From assembly GCF_021653975.1 (NCBI RefSeq), contig NZ_JAJKFK010000005.1, positions 495,696-559,695 of the forward strand: DNA of 64,000 nucleotides. The letters are read 5' to 3'. Below the pieces are notes generated by a model. It worked only from the letters and a program-made list of their open reading frames with translations. It ran no database searches and had not been told where the DNA came from. Position numbers and translations under genes: made by a program. Origin of the DNA: Amycolatopsis sp. GM8. GTDB taxonomy: Bacteria; Actinomycetota; Actinomycetes; Mycobacteriales; Pseudonocardiaceae. Position 1 is the first letter of the stretch; every line of letters starts with the position of its first letter. Below, piece by piece: positions 35,309 to 44,059 of the stretch.

Positions 35309-36322
35309 TCACACGACAGTCCGTCGGCGCGCGAGTGCCGCGGTCACGGCGAACACGACCCAGCCTGCGGCGCTGAGCCCGATCCAGGTGATCGCCCGGT
35401 ACAGCACGACGGCGAAGGCGGCATCGGGGCCGGGCAAGCCTCCCGCGATCAGCGCCGCGAGCAGTCCCGTCTCGGCCGCCCCGGCTCCGGCCGGGGTGAG
35501 CTGGATCCCGATACTCGCTTGCACGGCGAGATATCCGACAGCGACAGCCGGCCAGGGCACCTGATACCCGGTCGCCGCCACACAGGCGGCCAGGGCCAGG
35601 AAGTCCGTTCCCCAGCTGGCCAGCGCGCAGGACAGCGCGCCCACCCAGGTACGCGGCGGCAGCCGGAAACGGGCGAGGCGCTCGGCGAGTGTTTCCAGCG
35701 GGTTCGGGTTCGCGGTGACCCATTGCTGCCCGCGGATGACCGGCAGGTGCCGGCCGAGTACGACGATTCGCCGGGCGATTCCGTGCAGTGCCTTGGGTTT
35801 CCTGATCAACCGCCACACCAGCAGGCACAGGACTCCCACGGCCACCGAAAGAGCCGCCGCCGCGGGCCAGCCCAGAAAGCCGGTCGCGGCCGAGACGAGG
35901 GGCGCGAGGACCAGCAGCACGCCGCCCGCCAGCAGGGCGGCGACCGTGCTGGACCACAGCGCGACCGCGGTATCGGCACCCCGGGCACGCAGCGCCGCGA
36001 CCTGGTAGGCCACACCCACGGTCGATCCGGCGGAGGGCACCGTCTGCGCGATCGCGTTGCCGGCGAAGTTGACCGCCTGCACCGTCCGTCCCGGCACCCG
36101 CGCCCCGGCGCCCCACAGCAGCCGCCGATGCAGTTCGCCGTACAGGACAAGGGATATCACCGCGCTCGCGACCGCCGCCAGCAGCCACGGCGCGCTGACC
36201 GGCCGCACCGCGACACGATCCACTGTGGACAGTCGCCACACCGCGACGCCGACGCCGGCCGCCGCCAGGACCACGTCGAACACCAGCCGCACCTGCCGCC
36301 GGCGCGCCGGGCGGTTGGTCAC
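35309..36322 (-). CDS. LPG-synthase-type transmembrane protein (UPF0104 family)
   Basis: 337 residues with about eight membrane segments. The conserved core FAGNAIAQTVPSAGSTVGVAYQ and TPAGAGAAETGLLAAL are diagnostic of the lysylphosphatidylglycerol synthetase transmembrane domain (PF03706 type). The soluble aminoacyl-transfer domain is absent, so this is the flippase-like membrane part only; a lipid or glycolipid translocation role is inferred. It is 16 bp downstream of the GAPDH gene in the same direction. Confidence 0.82.
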   Translation of the reverse strand: MTNRPARRRQVRLVFDVVLAAAGVGVAVWRLSTVDRVAVRPVSAPWLLAAVASAVISLVLYGELHRRLLWGAGARVPGRTVQAVNFAGNAIAQTVPSAGSTVGVAYQVAALRARGADTAVALWSSTVAALLAGGVLLVLAPLVSAATGFLGWPAAAALSVAVGVLCLLVWRLIRKPKALHGIARRIVVLGRHLPVIRGQQWVTANPNPLETLAERLARFRLPPRTWVGALSCALASWGTDFLALAACVAATGYQVPWPAVAVGYLAVQASIGIQLTPAGAGAAETGLLAALIAGGLPGPDAAFAVVLYRAITWIGLSAAGWVVFAVTAALARRRTVV

Positions 36323-36338
36323 CGTCGGCCCCGCCCGG

Positions 36339-37349
36339 TCAGCCCAGCTGCCGGGCGACCAGCCCGACGAGGTCGAGCGTGCGCTGGGCGTAGCCCCATT
36401 CGTTGTCGTACCAGCCGAAAACCTTCGCCAGCTGCCCGCCGGCCTTGGTCAGGCTCGCGTCGAACACACACGACGCCGGATCGCCGATGATGTCGCGCGA
36501 CACGATCGGCTGTTCGGTGTAACGCAGGAAATCCTTCAGATCACCGGCCGCCGCCTCCGCGAAGGCCCGGTTCACCTGCCCCTCGGTGACCGGCTCGGCC
36601 AGTTCCACCGTCAGGTCCGTCAGCGAACCGTCCTCCACCGGCACCCGGACCGCGACCCCGTCCAGCCGTCCCGCCAGCTCCGGCAACACTTCGCCGATGG
36701 CACGCGCCGCGCCGGTACTCGTCGGAATCAGGTTCACCGCGGCCGACCGCGCGCGCCGCAGGTCCTTGTGCGGACCGTCCAAAAGGGACTGGTCGTTGGT
36801 GTAGCTGTGGATCGTCGTCATCAGTCCGCGCCGCACTCCGAACGCACGATGCAGCACGTACGCCATCGGGGCGACGCAGTTCGTGGTGCAGGACGCGTTG
36901 GAGATCACCGCGTGCCGGTCCGGATCATAGGTGTCGTCGTTGATCCCCATCACGATCGTGGCGTCGACATCCTTGCCCGGCGCCGAAATGATCACCTTCC
37001 GCGCGCCGGCGGCCAGGTGCGCGGCCGCGGCCTCGCGGGTGCGGAACCGGCCGGTCGACTCGATCACCACGTCCACGTCCAGCTCACCCCACGGCAGCTT
37101 CGCGGGATCCGCCTCACCCGCCACGTGGATGGTCTGGCTGCCGACGGAGATCGTCGACCGGTGCACCCGCACCGGCTGGGCGAGCCGGCCGTAGGTGGAG
37201 TCGAACTCCAGCAGGTGCGCCAAGGTCTCCGGCGGAACGAGATCATTGACCGCCACCACCTCCACGCTTCGTTCGGGCTGTTCCAGCACGCACCGCAGGA
37301 AGTCGCGCCCGATCCGGCCGAACCCGTTGATAGCCACCCGTGCCGCCAT
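36339..37349 (-). CDS. gap: Glyceraldehyde-3-phosphate dehydrogenase, island copy
   Basis: 336 residues from ATG 37349 (GGAAGGGAACG upstream). Start MAARVAINGFGRIGRDFLR, NAD-specificity Asn-Asp at 35-36 (AVNDL), catalytic Cys154 in SNASCTTNC, and WYDNEWGYAQRTLDL at the end. It oxidises glyceraldehyde-3-phosphate with phosphate and NAD+. It is not adjacent to pgk or tpi, so it is probably an extra copy rather than the glycolytic-operon gene. A box identical over 16 bp to that at 19887 lies about 80 bp upstream. Confidence 0.93.
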   Translation of the reverse strand: MAARVAINGFGRIGRDFLRCVLEQPERSVEVVAVNDLVPPETLAHLLEFDSTYGRLAQPVRVHRSTISVGSQTIHVAGEADPAKLPWGELDVDVVIESTGRFRTREAAAAHLAAGARKVIISAPGKDVDATIVMGINDDTYDPDRHAVISNASCTTNCVAPMAYVLHRAFGVRRGLMTTIHSYTNDQSLLDGPHKDLRRARSAAVNLIPTSTGAARAIGEVLPELAGRLDGVAVRVPVEDGSLTDLTVELAEPVTEGQVNRAFAEAAAGDLKDFLRYTEQPIVSRDIIGDPASCVFDASLTKAGGQLAKVFGWYDNEWGYAQRTLDLVGLVARQLG

Positions 37350-37429
37350 ATCCGTTCCCTTCCGAGATAGTCGGGAACAGACGAAACGCCGGAACTCTCC
37401 CCCACGAACAGGGTTCGAGGTCACTGGTA

Positions 37430-37445
37430 CCGGGGACCTTCGGCT
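37430..37445. promoter_or_regulatory. DevR-like box upstream of gap
   Basis: CCGGGGACCTTCGGCT, identical to 19887-19902. It is 81-96 bp upstream of the gap start codon and is the last box of the island. The remaining sequence to 37585 holds nothing further that I can support. Confidence 0.6.
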
Positions 37446-37584
37446 GTCACCCGGGTCATCACAGACGAGGGTGTGGCTGCGAGGGCCGGGCTTGCGGGTC
37501 TTGGGCTACCGCTCTCGCTGTCGAACGCCCCTTGGTGCCGACGGCCTCGACTGAGGCACCCGCCCCCTTTGGTGACGGCCCGAC

Positions 37585-38229
37585 TCAACCGTTGGCGGAC
37601 GCCCCTGGTCCGGTCGCGGCGTACCGGGCGGCGATGGTGCGGACGGCCTCGTCGACTACCTGAGCGACGCGTTCGACGCTCACCTCCCAGCCCGGTACCA
37701 GGAGTGTCGGCCAGAAGACGTAGTTGGAGATCATGCCCAGGAACTGGGTGGCTGCGAGGTCCACGTCCTCGACCCGCACCGTTCCCGCCTCGTGCTCAGC
37801 CAGGAGGTAGCCGCGCACGGACTCGAAGTAGGGCATCTTCCCGTGCGAGAACTGCGCATGGGCCAGCTCGGGGAACCGCGGCAGTTCGGCGATCACGATG
37901 CGGAACAGGTCGGTCATCTGGGCGCGGCCTAGCAGCTCGGCGTAACGGCGACCGATGATGGTGAGCCCGTCAACGACGTTGCCTGCCGGCGGCGGATCTT
38001 CTTCGTCAGCGGTTGACCAGGACTCGGTCACGATGGCGTCGAAGAGGGCAGCTTTGCTCGGAAACTGTTTGAACAAGGTGGCCCGCGAAACGCCCGAGCG
38101 CTCTGCGATCCGCGCCAGCGACGTCCGGTCGTAGCCCAACTCGAGGAACAGTGCGGTCGCGGCCGTCACGATCAGCGCGCGCTTCTCCTGGGCGACGCGC
38201 TGGTGATACGTCGGTACGACCCTGTTCAT
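37585..38229 (-). CDS. TetR-family repressor
   Basis: 214 residues. Helix-turn-helix at about 35-60 (TSLARIAERSGVSRATLFKQFPSKAALFDAIV), preceded by IVTAATALFLELGYDR. The C-terminal ligand domain is typical of TetR_C. No ribosome site precedes ATG 38229, but minus-strand TATGCT (38241-38236) sits six bases before it, suggesting a leaderless transcript. The 20-bp operator at 38245 lies directly upstream of that -10, so it should repress itself and the divergent SDR. Confidence 0.9.
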   Translation of the reverse strand: MNRVVPTYHQRVAQEKRALIVTAATALFLELGYDRTSLARIAERSGVSRATLFKQFPSKAALFDAIVTESWSTADEEDPPPAGNVVDGLTIIGRRYAELLGRAQMTDLFRIVIAELPRFPELAHAQFSHGKMPYFESVRGYLLAEHEAGTVRVEDVDLAATQFLGMISNYVFWPTLLVPGWEVSVERVAQVVDEAVRTIAARYAATGPGASANG

Positions 38230-38244
38230 GGGCCGAGCATACGA

Positions 38245-38264
38245 GGTGAGTGGCTTGACTCGCC
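38245..38264. promoter_or_regulatory. Operator copy 1 (GGTGAGT-N6-ACTCGCC)
   Basis: A 20-bp inverted repeat with one mismatch in seven between arms. It overlaps the -35 of the SDR promoter (38255-38260) and abuts the -10 of the divergent tetR. The same pattern recurs at 38293, 48 bp away centre to centre, which makes TetR binding very likely. Confidence 0.75.
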
Positions 38265-38283
38265 ACTGTCGCCGGCCTAGTGT
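38255..38283 (+). promoter_or_regulatory. SDR promoter
   Basis: TTGACT (38255-38260), 17-bp spacer, TAGTGT (38278-38283). The -35 lies inside operator 1 and operator 2 starts ten bases after the -10, so either bound site would block RNA polymerase. Confidence 0.55.
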
Positions 38284-38292
38284 CGAGGGAGT

Positions 38293-38312
38293 GGTGAGTC
38301 GATCGGCTCACC
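38293..38312. promoter_or_regulatory. Operator copy 2 (GGTGAGT-N6-GCTCACC)
   Basis: Second 20-bp copy, arms GGTGAGT and GCTCACC with spacer CGATCG; extended outward it is the 8-bp perfect palindrome GTGGTGAG/CTCACCAC (38291-38314). It sits around the expected transcription start of the SDR gene. Confidence 0.75.
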
Positions 38313-38372
38313 ACTGGCCGCCGGTCATCACCGGTGATCCGGTCAGCTACCCACTTATCGAAGGAACATCTG

Positions 38373-39152
38373 ATGCTCCGCTTCGACAACCAGACCGTGC
38401 TCGTGACCGGTGGGACCGGTGGCCAGGGATCGAGCCACGTGCGCGCCTTTCACGCGGAGGGAGCGAATGTGGTGATCGGCGGCATCGACACCGCACGCGG
38501 CGCCGCTCTCGCCGACGAGCTCGGGACCCGCGCTCGCTTCGTCCGCCTTGACGTGACCGACGAAAGCTCGTGGTCCGCCGCTGTGCTAGCGGCCGAGAGC
38601 GCCTTCGGTGCCCTGAACGTGCTCGTCAACAACGCGGGCGTGCAGAACCCGCCGGCAACAATCGAGAACACGGACCAGGCCACGTGGTCGCGCATCCTCG
38701 ACATCAACCTCACCGGGACCTTCCTCGGCATCAAGGTCGCAGCCCCCGCTCTGCGCCGCGCAACAGGGGGAGCCATCGTCAACATCGCCTCCACCATGGG
38801 CCTGGGCGGCACGGCGCACTACGCGCCGTACGTCGCCAGCAAGTGGGCCTTGCGAGGCCTCACCCAAACGGCAGCGCTCGAGCTCGGCCGGGACCACATC
38901 CGGGTGAACACCATCCACCCCGGCGTGATCGCGACCCCCTTCATCCACGAACCAGCAGCCGGCGCCACCGCGGCAATCGCGGACTTCTACTCACCCGAGC
39001 CGTTCGCCATCCCCCGACTTGGAGAGCCGACCGATGTCACCCGGCTTCTCCTGTTCCTCACCTCAGCAGACGCGTCGTTCATCACGGGGTCGGAGTACGT
39101 CATCGACGGTGGACTCCTGCTCGGCCCCGCCCTTCAGGCCGAGGCCGCATGA
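38373..39152 (+). CDS. Short-chain dehydrogenase/reductase
   Basis: 259 residues from ATG 38373 (GAAGGA upstream). Classical SDR: VLVTGGTGGQGSSH nucleotide loop, LNVLVNNAGVQNPP, catalytic Ser in NIASTMG, and YVASK as the YxxxK pair, ending with YVIDGG. GGID after strand two suggests an acidic residue and NAD+. The substrate is unknown; it is translationally coupled (ATGA) to an F420-type oxidoreductase and controlled by the adjacent TetR, typical of inducible xenobiotic or lipid oxidation units. Confidence 0.92.
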   Translation: MLRFDNQTVLVTGGTGGQGSSHVRAFHAEGANVVIGGIDTARGAALADELGTRARFVRLDVTDESSWSAAVLAAESAFGALNVLVNNAGVQNPPATIENTDQATWSRILDINLTGTFLGIKVAAPALRRATGGAIVNIASTMGLGGTAHYAPYVASKWALRGLTQTAALELGRDHIRVNTIHPGVIATPFIHEPAAGATAAIADFYSPEPFAIPRLGEPTDVTRLLLFLTSADASFITGSEYVIDGGLLLGPALQAEAA

Positions 39153-39625
39153 GCACTCCAGACACGACCGGATGGAACGACCCCGCACGGGACGCGTCGT
39201 TGTCGCACCTGCCCGCTCACATCCGGCGAGGCATCGAGATCACCCCCGCCGCGGGCACCAGCGAACGGATCATCGACATCACGACACTGGGGCGCCGCAC
39301 CGGCCGGCCACGCCGCATCGAGATCTTCTTCTACCGAGCTGCGGGCACCACCTACCTGTGTAGCGGCGCCGGCGGTGCCGCGACCGACTGGCATGCGAAC
39401 CTGCTCGCCAATCCCAACTTCACCTTCCACCTCAAGAACGGGATCCGCGCAGACCTGCCTGCACACGCCACGCCCGTCACCGACCCAGCTGAACGTCAGG
39501 CCGTGCTGGCGGAGATCGTCGCGGATCTCAACCAGCCCCACGACCCCGGCACCATCCGGCCGACCCGGCTCGAAGACTGGGCTGACAGCCGACTGATGCG
39601 CATCAGCTTCCGCCATCAGCCGTGA
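39149..39625 (+). CDS. Deazaflavin (F420)-dependent nitroreductase-family protein
   Basis: 158 residues. IIDITTLGRRTGRPRRIEIFF is the hallmark of the DDN/FDOR-A family (PF04075 type), with DWHANLLANPNFTFHLK in the second half. These split-barrel proteins use reduced F420 to reduce quinones or activated olefins. It overlaps the SDR by four bases, so both are made together. Confidence 0.85.
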   Translation: MSTPDTTGWNDPARDASLSHLPAHIRRGIEITPAAGTSERIIDITTLGRRTGRPRRIEIFFYRAAGTTYLCSGAGGAATDWHANLLANPNFTFHLKNGIRADLPAHATPVTDPAERQAVLAEIVADLNQPHDPGTIRPTRLEDWADSRLMRISFRHQP

Positions 39626-39641
39626 CCGCGGATCCCACCAC

Positions 39642-40256
39642 GTGCCCGACGCCACCGTCTGCGACCGCTCGCACACGTTCGCCCACCCCGATCTGACAAC
39701 CTTCTGCTTGCCCCGGCGCCTGGCCCACGAGCCGCTCGGCTGGCGGCCCACGACGCTGCTGGTCACGATCCGCCGCCACAACTGCACCGGCTGCGGACAT
39801 GTGTGGCGCCACATCAGCCGTGGTGACAAGTACGTCACCGTGATCACCGACCTCACACCGGTCCGCGACGGCACCGGACCTGCGCGCCTGCTGGACATGG
39901 TCGAGGGTCGCTCCAAGCAGGCCTTCAAGACTTGGCTCATCGAACGCCCTGGTCCCTGGCGCGACGCGGTCGAGGTGGTCGCGATGGACGGCTGATCGAC
40001 GACCTCGAGACCGGCGTACCCAAGGCGTTGGCCGAGGTCGCCAAGCTCGGCAGAACGTTGCAGAAGCGGGGCCGCCGACGCGCTCGCCTACTTCGACCGA
40101 CCCGGCACCAGCAACGGCCCCACGGAGGCGATCAACGGCAGGCTCGAACACCTCCGCGGCAGCGCACTCGGGTTCAGGAACCTCACCAACTACATCGCCC
40201 GCAGCCTGCTCGAGACCGGCAGCTTCAGGCCCCAACTCCTACACCCTCAACTGTGA
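39642..40256 (+). pseudogene. ISL3-family transposase relic
   Basis: Two recognisable pieces of an ISL3 transposase remain. 39642-39993 encodes RRHNCTGCGHVWRH and ends at SKQAFKTWLIERPGPWRDAVEVVAMDG followed by a stop (the motif is given here in two parts: SKQAFKTWLIERP and WRDAVEVVAMDG). 39994-40256 gives the C-terminal DRPGTSNGPTEAINGRLEHL and GFRNLTNYIARSLLE in another frame. The catalytic middle is deleted and there is a frameshift near 40070. No terminal inverted repeats are evident. Confidence 0.85.
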
Positions 40257-40282
40257 AGAGCCTGTTACCCGCGCCAGGAGTG

Positions 40283-40792
40283 TCAGCCCTCGTCGCCGTG
40301 GTGCTGCGGTGCGGTGTACTGCACGCCGCTCCACGCGGCGCGGGCGCCCGAGTCACCGATGCGCACCACCTGCACCGCCGAGACCGCGGCGAACCCGACG
40401 GTGAGCACCATGAGCACCGGCACCACCACTCGCATCGGGCGCCGGGCCGCGCCGGGTGCCTCGCGCGGCGCGCGCCGGGCGAACCACACCAGCGCGGTGA
40501 GCACCACCAGCAGCGCGGCCACGAAGATCAGCAGCTGGTCGCCCAGTTCCGCGTGCTGGCGGATCAGCGGGTTGGACGCCAGCCGGTCACGCAGGTCCTC
40601 CCCACTGCTGGTCGCGACGGGGATACACACCGTCGCCACGGCGGTGAGACCCACCGCGATCCAGCCGTAGCGGCGGCGCGCCGCGGGCCACAGCGCGACG
40701 GTCAGCGCGGCCACCACTGACAACGGCACGAGCACGACCACCGCATGCACGACCAGCACGTGCAGCGGCAGACCAGAGATGAAGACAGGCAA
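40283..40792 (-). CDS. DUF2231-like membrane protein
   Basis: About 169 residues, four membrane helices. GLPLHVLVVHAVVVLVPLSV is the typical DUF2231 opening (PLHxLLVH), with a conserved His and a later HAELGDQLLIF. I chose a TTG at 40792 because GGGGAG lies six bases before it and translation then begins right before the conserved opening; the longer frame to 40873 also begins at a TTG with no better site. It is divergent from the flavin module; DUF2231 proteins often accompany redox membrane proteins. Confidence 0.65.
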   Translation of the reverse strand: MPVFISGLPLHVLVVHAVVVLVPLSVVAALTVALWPAARRRYGWIAVGLTAVATVCIPVATSSGEDLRDRLASNPLIRQHAELGDQLLIFVAALLVVLTALVWFARRAPREAPGAARRPMRVVVPVLMVLTVGFAAVSAVQVVRIGDSGARAAWSGVQYTAPQHHGDEG

Positions 40793-40908
40793 GGCGAACT
40801 CCCCATTGACGATCTCGACGCGCCCAGCCTTCCGGGCAAATCTGGGAGCTTTCTTGGAGCCGGGGCGCTCCAAGGTTTCACCCAGAAAACGCGCCGAGAC
40901 TGGGCTTC

Positions 40909-42231
40909 GTGAACGCGAGATGGTGGTTGTTCGCCCTGGTGGGCCTCAACGCGGCGTGGGTCACCGACCTGTTCGTCCTCGGTCACGAACTCGACGCGCC
41001 CGGCGGGATGCTGACCGCGGTGGGCCGGCTGACCGGGCTCTACGGCGCTCTCGCGCTCGTGCTCCAACTGGTGCTGATCTCGCGGCTGCCGTGGCTGGAA
41101 AGCCGGCTGGGCCTGGACCGGCTGACCCTGTGGCACCGCTGGACCGGGTTCTGGGTGGTATGGCTGGTCGTCGCGCACGTCGTGTTCATCACGCTCGGGT
41201 ACGCGGCGCAAGACGGCTCGTCCGTGCTCGGCGAGGTGGGCACGCTGGTGTTCCACACCGACGACGTGCTACTGGCGGCAATCGCGTTCGTCCTGCTCCT
41301 CGTCGTCGGCGTGACCTCGGCCCGCGCGGCACGGCGGCGGCTGCGCTACGAGTCGTGGCATCTCGTGCACCTACTCGCCTACCTGGCGGTCGTGCTCGGG
41401 TTCCTGCACCAGGTGAGCATCGGCCAGGACTTCATTGGGGCGCCGGTCGGCCGCCTGTACTGGTGGTCGCTCTACGGTCTGGCGCTGGGCGTGGTCGCGG
41501 TCTCGCGGATCGGGCTGCCGCTAGTGCGCAACCTGCGGCACCGGCTGCGGGTGGAGTCGGTCGTGGCGGAAAGCCCCGATGTCGTGTCGGTGGTGATCAC
41601 CGGCCGCGCATTGGGCATGCTGCCGGCGCGGGCCGGGCAGTTCTTCCTCTGGCGGTTCCTCACCCGCGGCCACTGGTGGGAGGCCCATCCCTATTCGCTG
41701 TCCGCCATGCCGGACGGGCGGCGGCTGCGGATCACCGTCAAGGCGCTCGGCGACGGCAGCGCCTGGCTGCGGCATGTCCGGCCCGGTACGCGGGTGCTCG
41801 CGGAGGGCCCGTACGGCGCGTTCACCGCGCGGCGCCGGACCCGGCGCAAGGTCCTGCTGATCGCCGGCGGTGTCGGGGTGACCCCGGTACGCGCGCTGCT
41901 GGAGGAGTTCGTGGCCGGGCGGCGGGACGACATCGCGCTGATCTACCGGGCAAGCACCAGCCGCGACGCCGTGCTCGCCGACGAGCTGCGGTGGCTGGCC
42001 GCCCAGTGCGGCGCGCGCATTTTCGTGGTGCTCGGGCCGTCTACGGCGATCGGCCGCTTCGGTCCGATGATGGGACCCCAGCATCTGGCCGCGATGGTGC
42101 CCGACATCCGGCACCGCGACGTCTACCTGTGCGGCCCGCCCGGGATGGCCGACGCCGTCCGGAGCACGCTCGCCGAACTGGGCGTCCCCGACAGGCAGTG
42201 CCACACCGAACGTTTCGCTTTCGCGGCCTGA
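40909..42231 (+). CDS. Ferric-reductase-like membrane flavoprotein
   Basis: 440 residues from GTG 40909. Residues about 1-215 hold six membrane helices with paired His (WHRWTGFWVVWLVVAHVVF; YESWHLVHLLAYLAVVLGFLHQ, quoted in part), the haem-b ligands of ferric-reductase-like domains. Residues about 220-440 are a ferredoxin-NADP reductase module: HPYSLSAMPDG for FAD, LIAGGVGVTPVRAL and CGPPGMAD for NAD(P)H. It should pass electrons from NAD(P)H across the membrane. It is the first gene of a five-gene transcript with FMN-binding, ApbE and a two-component system. Confidence 0.88.
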   Translation: MNARWWLFALVGLNAAWVTDLFVLGHELDAPGGMLTAVGRLTGLYGALALVLQLVLISRLPWLESRLGLDRLTLWHRWTGFWVVWLVVAHVVFITLGYAAQDGSSVLGEVGTLVFHTDDVLLAAIAFVLLLVVGVTSARAARRRLRYESWHLVHLLAYLAVVLGFLHQVSIGQDFIGAPVGRLYWWSLYGLALGVVAVSRIGLPLVRNLRHRLRVESVVAESPDVVSVVITGRALGMLPARAGQFFLWRFLTRGHWWEAHPYSLSAMPDGRRLRITVKALGDGSAWLRHVRPGTRVLAEGPYGAFTARRRTRRKVLLIAGGVGVTPVRALLEEFVAGRRDDIALIYRASTSRDAVLADELRWLAAQCGARIFVVLGPSTAIGRFGPMMGPQHLAAMVPDIRHRDVYLCGPPGMADAVRSTLAELGVPDRQCHTERFAFAA

Positions 42232-42243
42232 AAGGAGCTCCCG

Positions 42244-42672
42244 ATGCGCAAGGCGCTCGTCATCGCGTTGCTGGGTATCGCGGCCGTGCTGCCGTTGGTG
42301 CGCTACCGGCCGGCGCCCGCCGGCGCACACCCCGTCGCGGCCCCGGCACCCGCGGCGTCTTCGTCCATCGCCTCGGCACCGCCGAACCCGCCCGGCAACC
42401 AGTCCGTTGTGGACGGTCCGGAAGTCGACAGCGACTTTGGTCCATACCAAGTGCGGGTGACCTTCAGCGGCACCCGGATCACCGATATCGCACTGATCAC
42501 CGAACCCGGCGACCGGCACAGCCAGCGCATCGCCAATGCCGCCGCGCCGACCCTGCGGCAGGAAGCCTTACAGGCGCAGAGCGCGCACATCGACACCGTC
42601 TCCGGCGCCACCGCGACCAGTGAGGCCTATGCGCAGTCGCTGCAAGGCGCACTGGATGCGAAGGGACACTGA
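42244..42672 (+). CDS. Exported FMN-binding domain protein
   Basis: 142 residues: signal/anchor helix (RKALVIALLGIAAVLPLV), a Pro/Ala/Ser linker, then an FMN-binding domain (PF04205 type) with DTVSGATATSEAY, where the Thr of SGAT is the residue to which ApbE attaches FMN. It starts 12 bp after the reductase, and its stop overlaps the apbE ATG (TGATG). Substrate of the next gene and electron acceptor of the previous one is the natural reading. Confidence 0.88.
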   Translation: MRKALVIALLGIAAVLPLVRYRPAPAGAHPVAAPAPAASSSIASAPPNPPGNQSVVDGPEVDSDFGPYQVRVTFSGTRITDIALITEPGDRHSQRIANAAAPTLRQEALQAQSAHIDTVSGATATSEAYAQSLQGALDAKGH

Positions 42673-43397
42673 TGCGGCTGGTACGGCAGATCATGGGCCT
42701 GCCGATCTCCCTCGACCTGCCCGACGATGAACAAGACGCGGCCGAGCGGGCCTTCGCCTGGCTGCGCGAGGTGGACCGGAGATTCAGCCCGTTCCGCGAC
42801 GACAGTGAGGTCACGCAGTTCGATCCGGACGGGCCGCACAGCGCGGAAATGCGCGAGATCGTGGGCTTGTGTGAGACCTATGAAGGGCTCAGCGGCGGCG
42901 CTTTTCGCGCCCGGTTGCCGGGCCGGGGTTTCGATCCGTCCGGCATCGTCAAGGGCTGGGCGGCGCAGCGCGCGGGCGAGTTGTTGCGTGCGGCCGGGGT
43001 GACGCGGTTCTGCCTCAATGCCGGCGGTGATGTCATCGCCGCGGGCCGCACGTGGTCGGTCGGGATCCGCCACCCCGACCAGCCGATGGCGGTGTGCGCG
43101 GTGCTCGCCGTCCGCGACCGCGCGGTCGCGACCTCCGGCAGCTACGAACGCGGCGAGCACATCTTCGACGGCCGCACCGGACGGCCCGCACGAGAACTGG
43201 TCAGCCTCACCGTGGTCGCCGCCGACCTCACGACCGCCGACGCGGTCTCCACAGCCGCCTTCGCTCTCGGCCGCGACGGGATCAGCTGGGCCGCCGCCCA
43301 GCCTGGTTGTCTCGTACACGCCGTCGATGCCGAACGCCGGGTGCACCGCTCCGCCGCGCTGCGCGATCTGCTCGTCTCACCAGGCACAATGGCGTGA
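42672..43397 (+). CDS. apbE: FAD:protein FMN transferase
   Basis: 241 residues, somewhat shorter than typical ApbE because there is no signal peptide or long N-terminus. FSPFRDDSEVTQFD, FDPSGIVKGWAAQRAGELL and FCLNAGGDVIAAG are the family motifs, and TTADAVSTAAFALG the metal-site helix. It transfers FMN from FAD to the SGAT Thr of the neighbouring protein. Lack of a signal is notable since the target domain is predicted outside. Confidence 0.9.
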   Translation: MRLVRQIMGLPISLDLPDDEQDAAERAFAWLREVDRRFSPFRDDSEVTQFDPDGPHSAEMREIVGLCETYEGLSGGAFRARLPGRGFDPSGIVKGWAAQRAGELLRAAGVTRFCLNAGGDVIAAGRTWSVGIRHPDQPMAVCAVLAVRDRAVATSGSYERGEHIFDGRTGRPARELVSLTVVAADLTTADAVSTAAFALGRDGISWAAAQPGCLVHAVDAERRVHRSAALRDLLVSPGTMA

Positions 43398-44059
43398 TGA
43401 ACCCCCGGGTGCTGGTGGTGGAGGACGACCCGCGGCTGCTGGCCATGCTCACCCGGCTGCTCGCGGAGGAGGGCTACGACGTCGATGAAGCCGCCGACGG
43501 CCAGCGCGGTCTGCACCTGGGGCTCACCCGCGGCTACGACGTGCTGCTGCTGGACCGCGGGCTGCCCGCGGTCGACGGGCTCGACCTGCTCGCCCGCCTG
43601 CGCGGGCGCGGCGTGGTGACTCCCACGCTGATCCTGTCCGCGCTCGCGAATCCCGCCGACCGGGTGGTCGGTCTGGACGCCGGGGCCGAGGACTATCTCG
43701 CGAAACCGTTCGACATCGACGAACTGCTGGCGCGGCTGCGCGCCCTGCGCCGGCGGCACCTCGACACCGCGCGCACCCTGCCCCTGCCCGGCGCGCGGCT
43801 CGACCTCGACACCCGCCTGGTCACCCGGGACGGGACCGAGCCGGTCCGGCTGTCTGAACGCGAATGCGCCCTGCTCGCGCTGCTGGCCACCCGGCCAGGG
43901 CACGTGTTCTCCCGGACCAGGCTGCTTTCCCTGGTCTTCGACGACGCCGAAAACGAGGCCGTGGTCGACACCTACATCCATTACCTGCGGCGCAAGCTCG
44001 GTCGCCGGATCGTCGACACCGTCCGCGGACGCGGCTACCAGCTCGGCCGGGCCGCGTGA
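43397..44059 (+). CDS. OmpR-type response regulator
   Basis: 220 residues. Receiver domain with acidic pair ED-D (9-11), phospho-acceptor Asp53 in LLLDRGLPAVDG, and Lys in YLAKPFD; C-terminal winged helix (SERECALLALLATRPGHVFS, YIHYLRRKLG). ATG 43397 overlaps the apbE stop. It pairs with the downstream kinase; its target is probably this operon. Confidence 0.93.
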   Translation: MNPRVLVVEDDPRLLAMLTRLLAEEGYDVDEAADGQRGLHLGLTRGYDVLLLDRGLPAVDGLDLLARLRGRGVVTPTLILSALANPADRVVGLDAGAEDYLAKPFDIDELLARLRALRRRHLDTARTLPLPGARLDLDTRLVTRDGTEPVRLSERECALLALLATRPGHVFSRTRLLSLVFDDAENEAVVDTYIHYLRRKLGRRIVDTVRGRGYQLGRAA

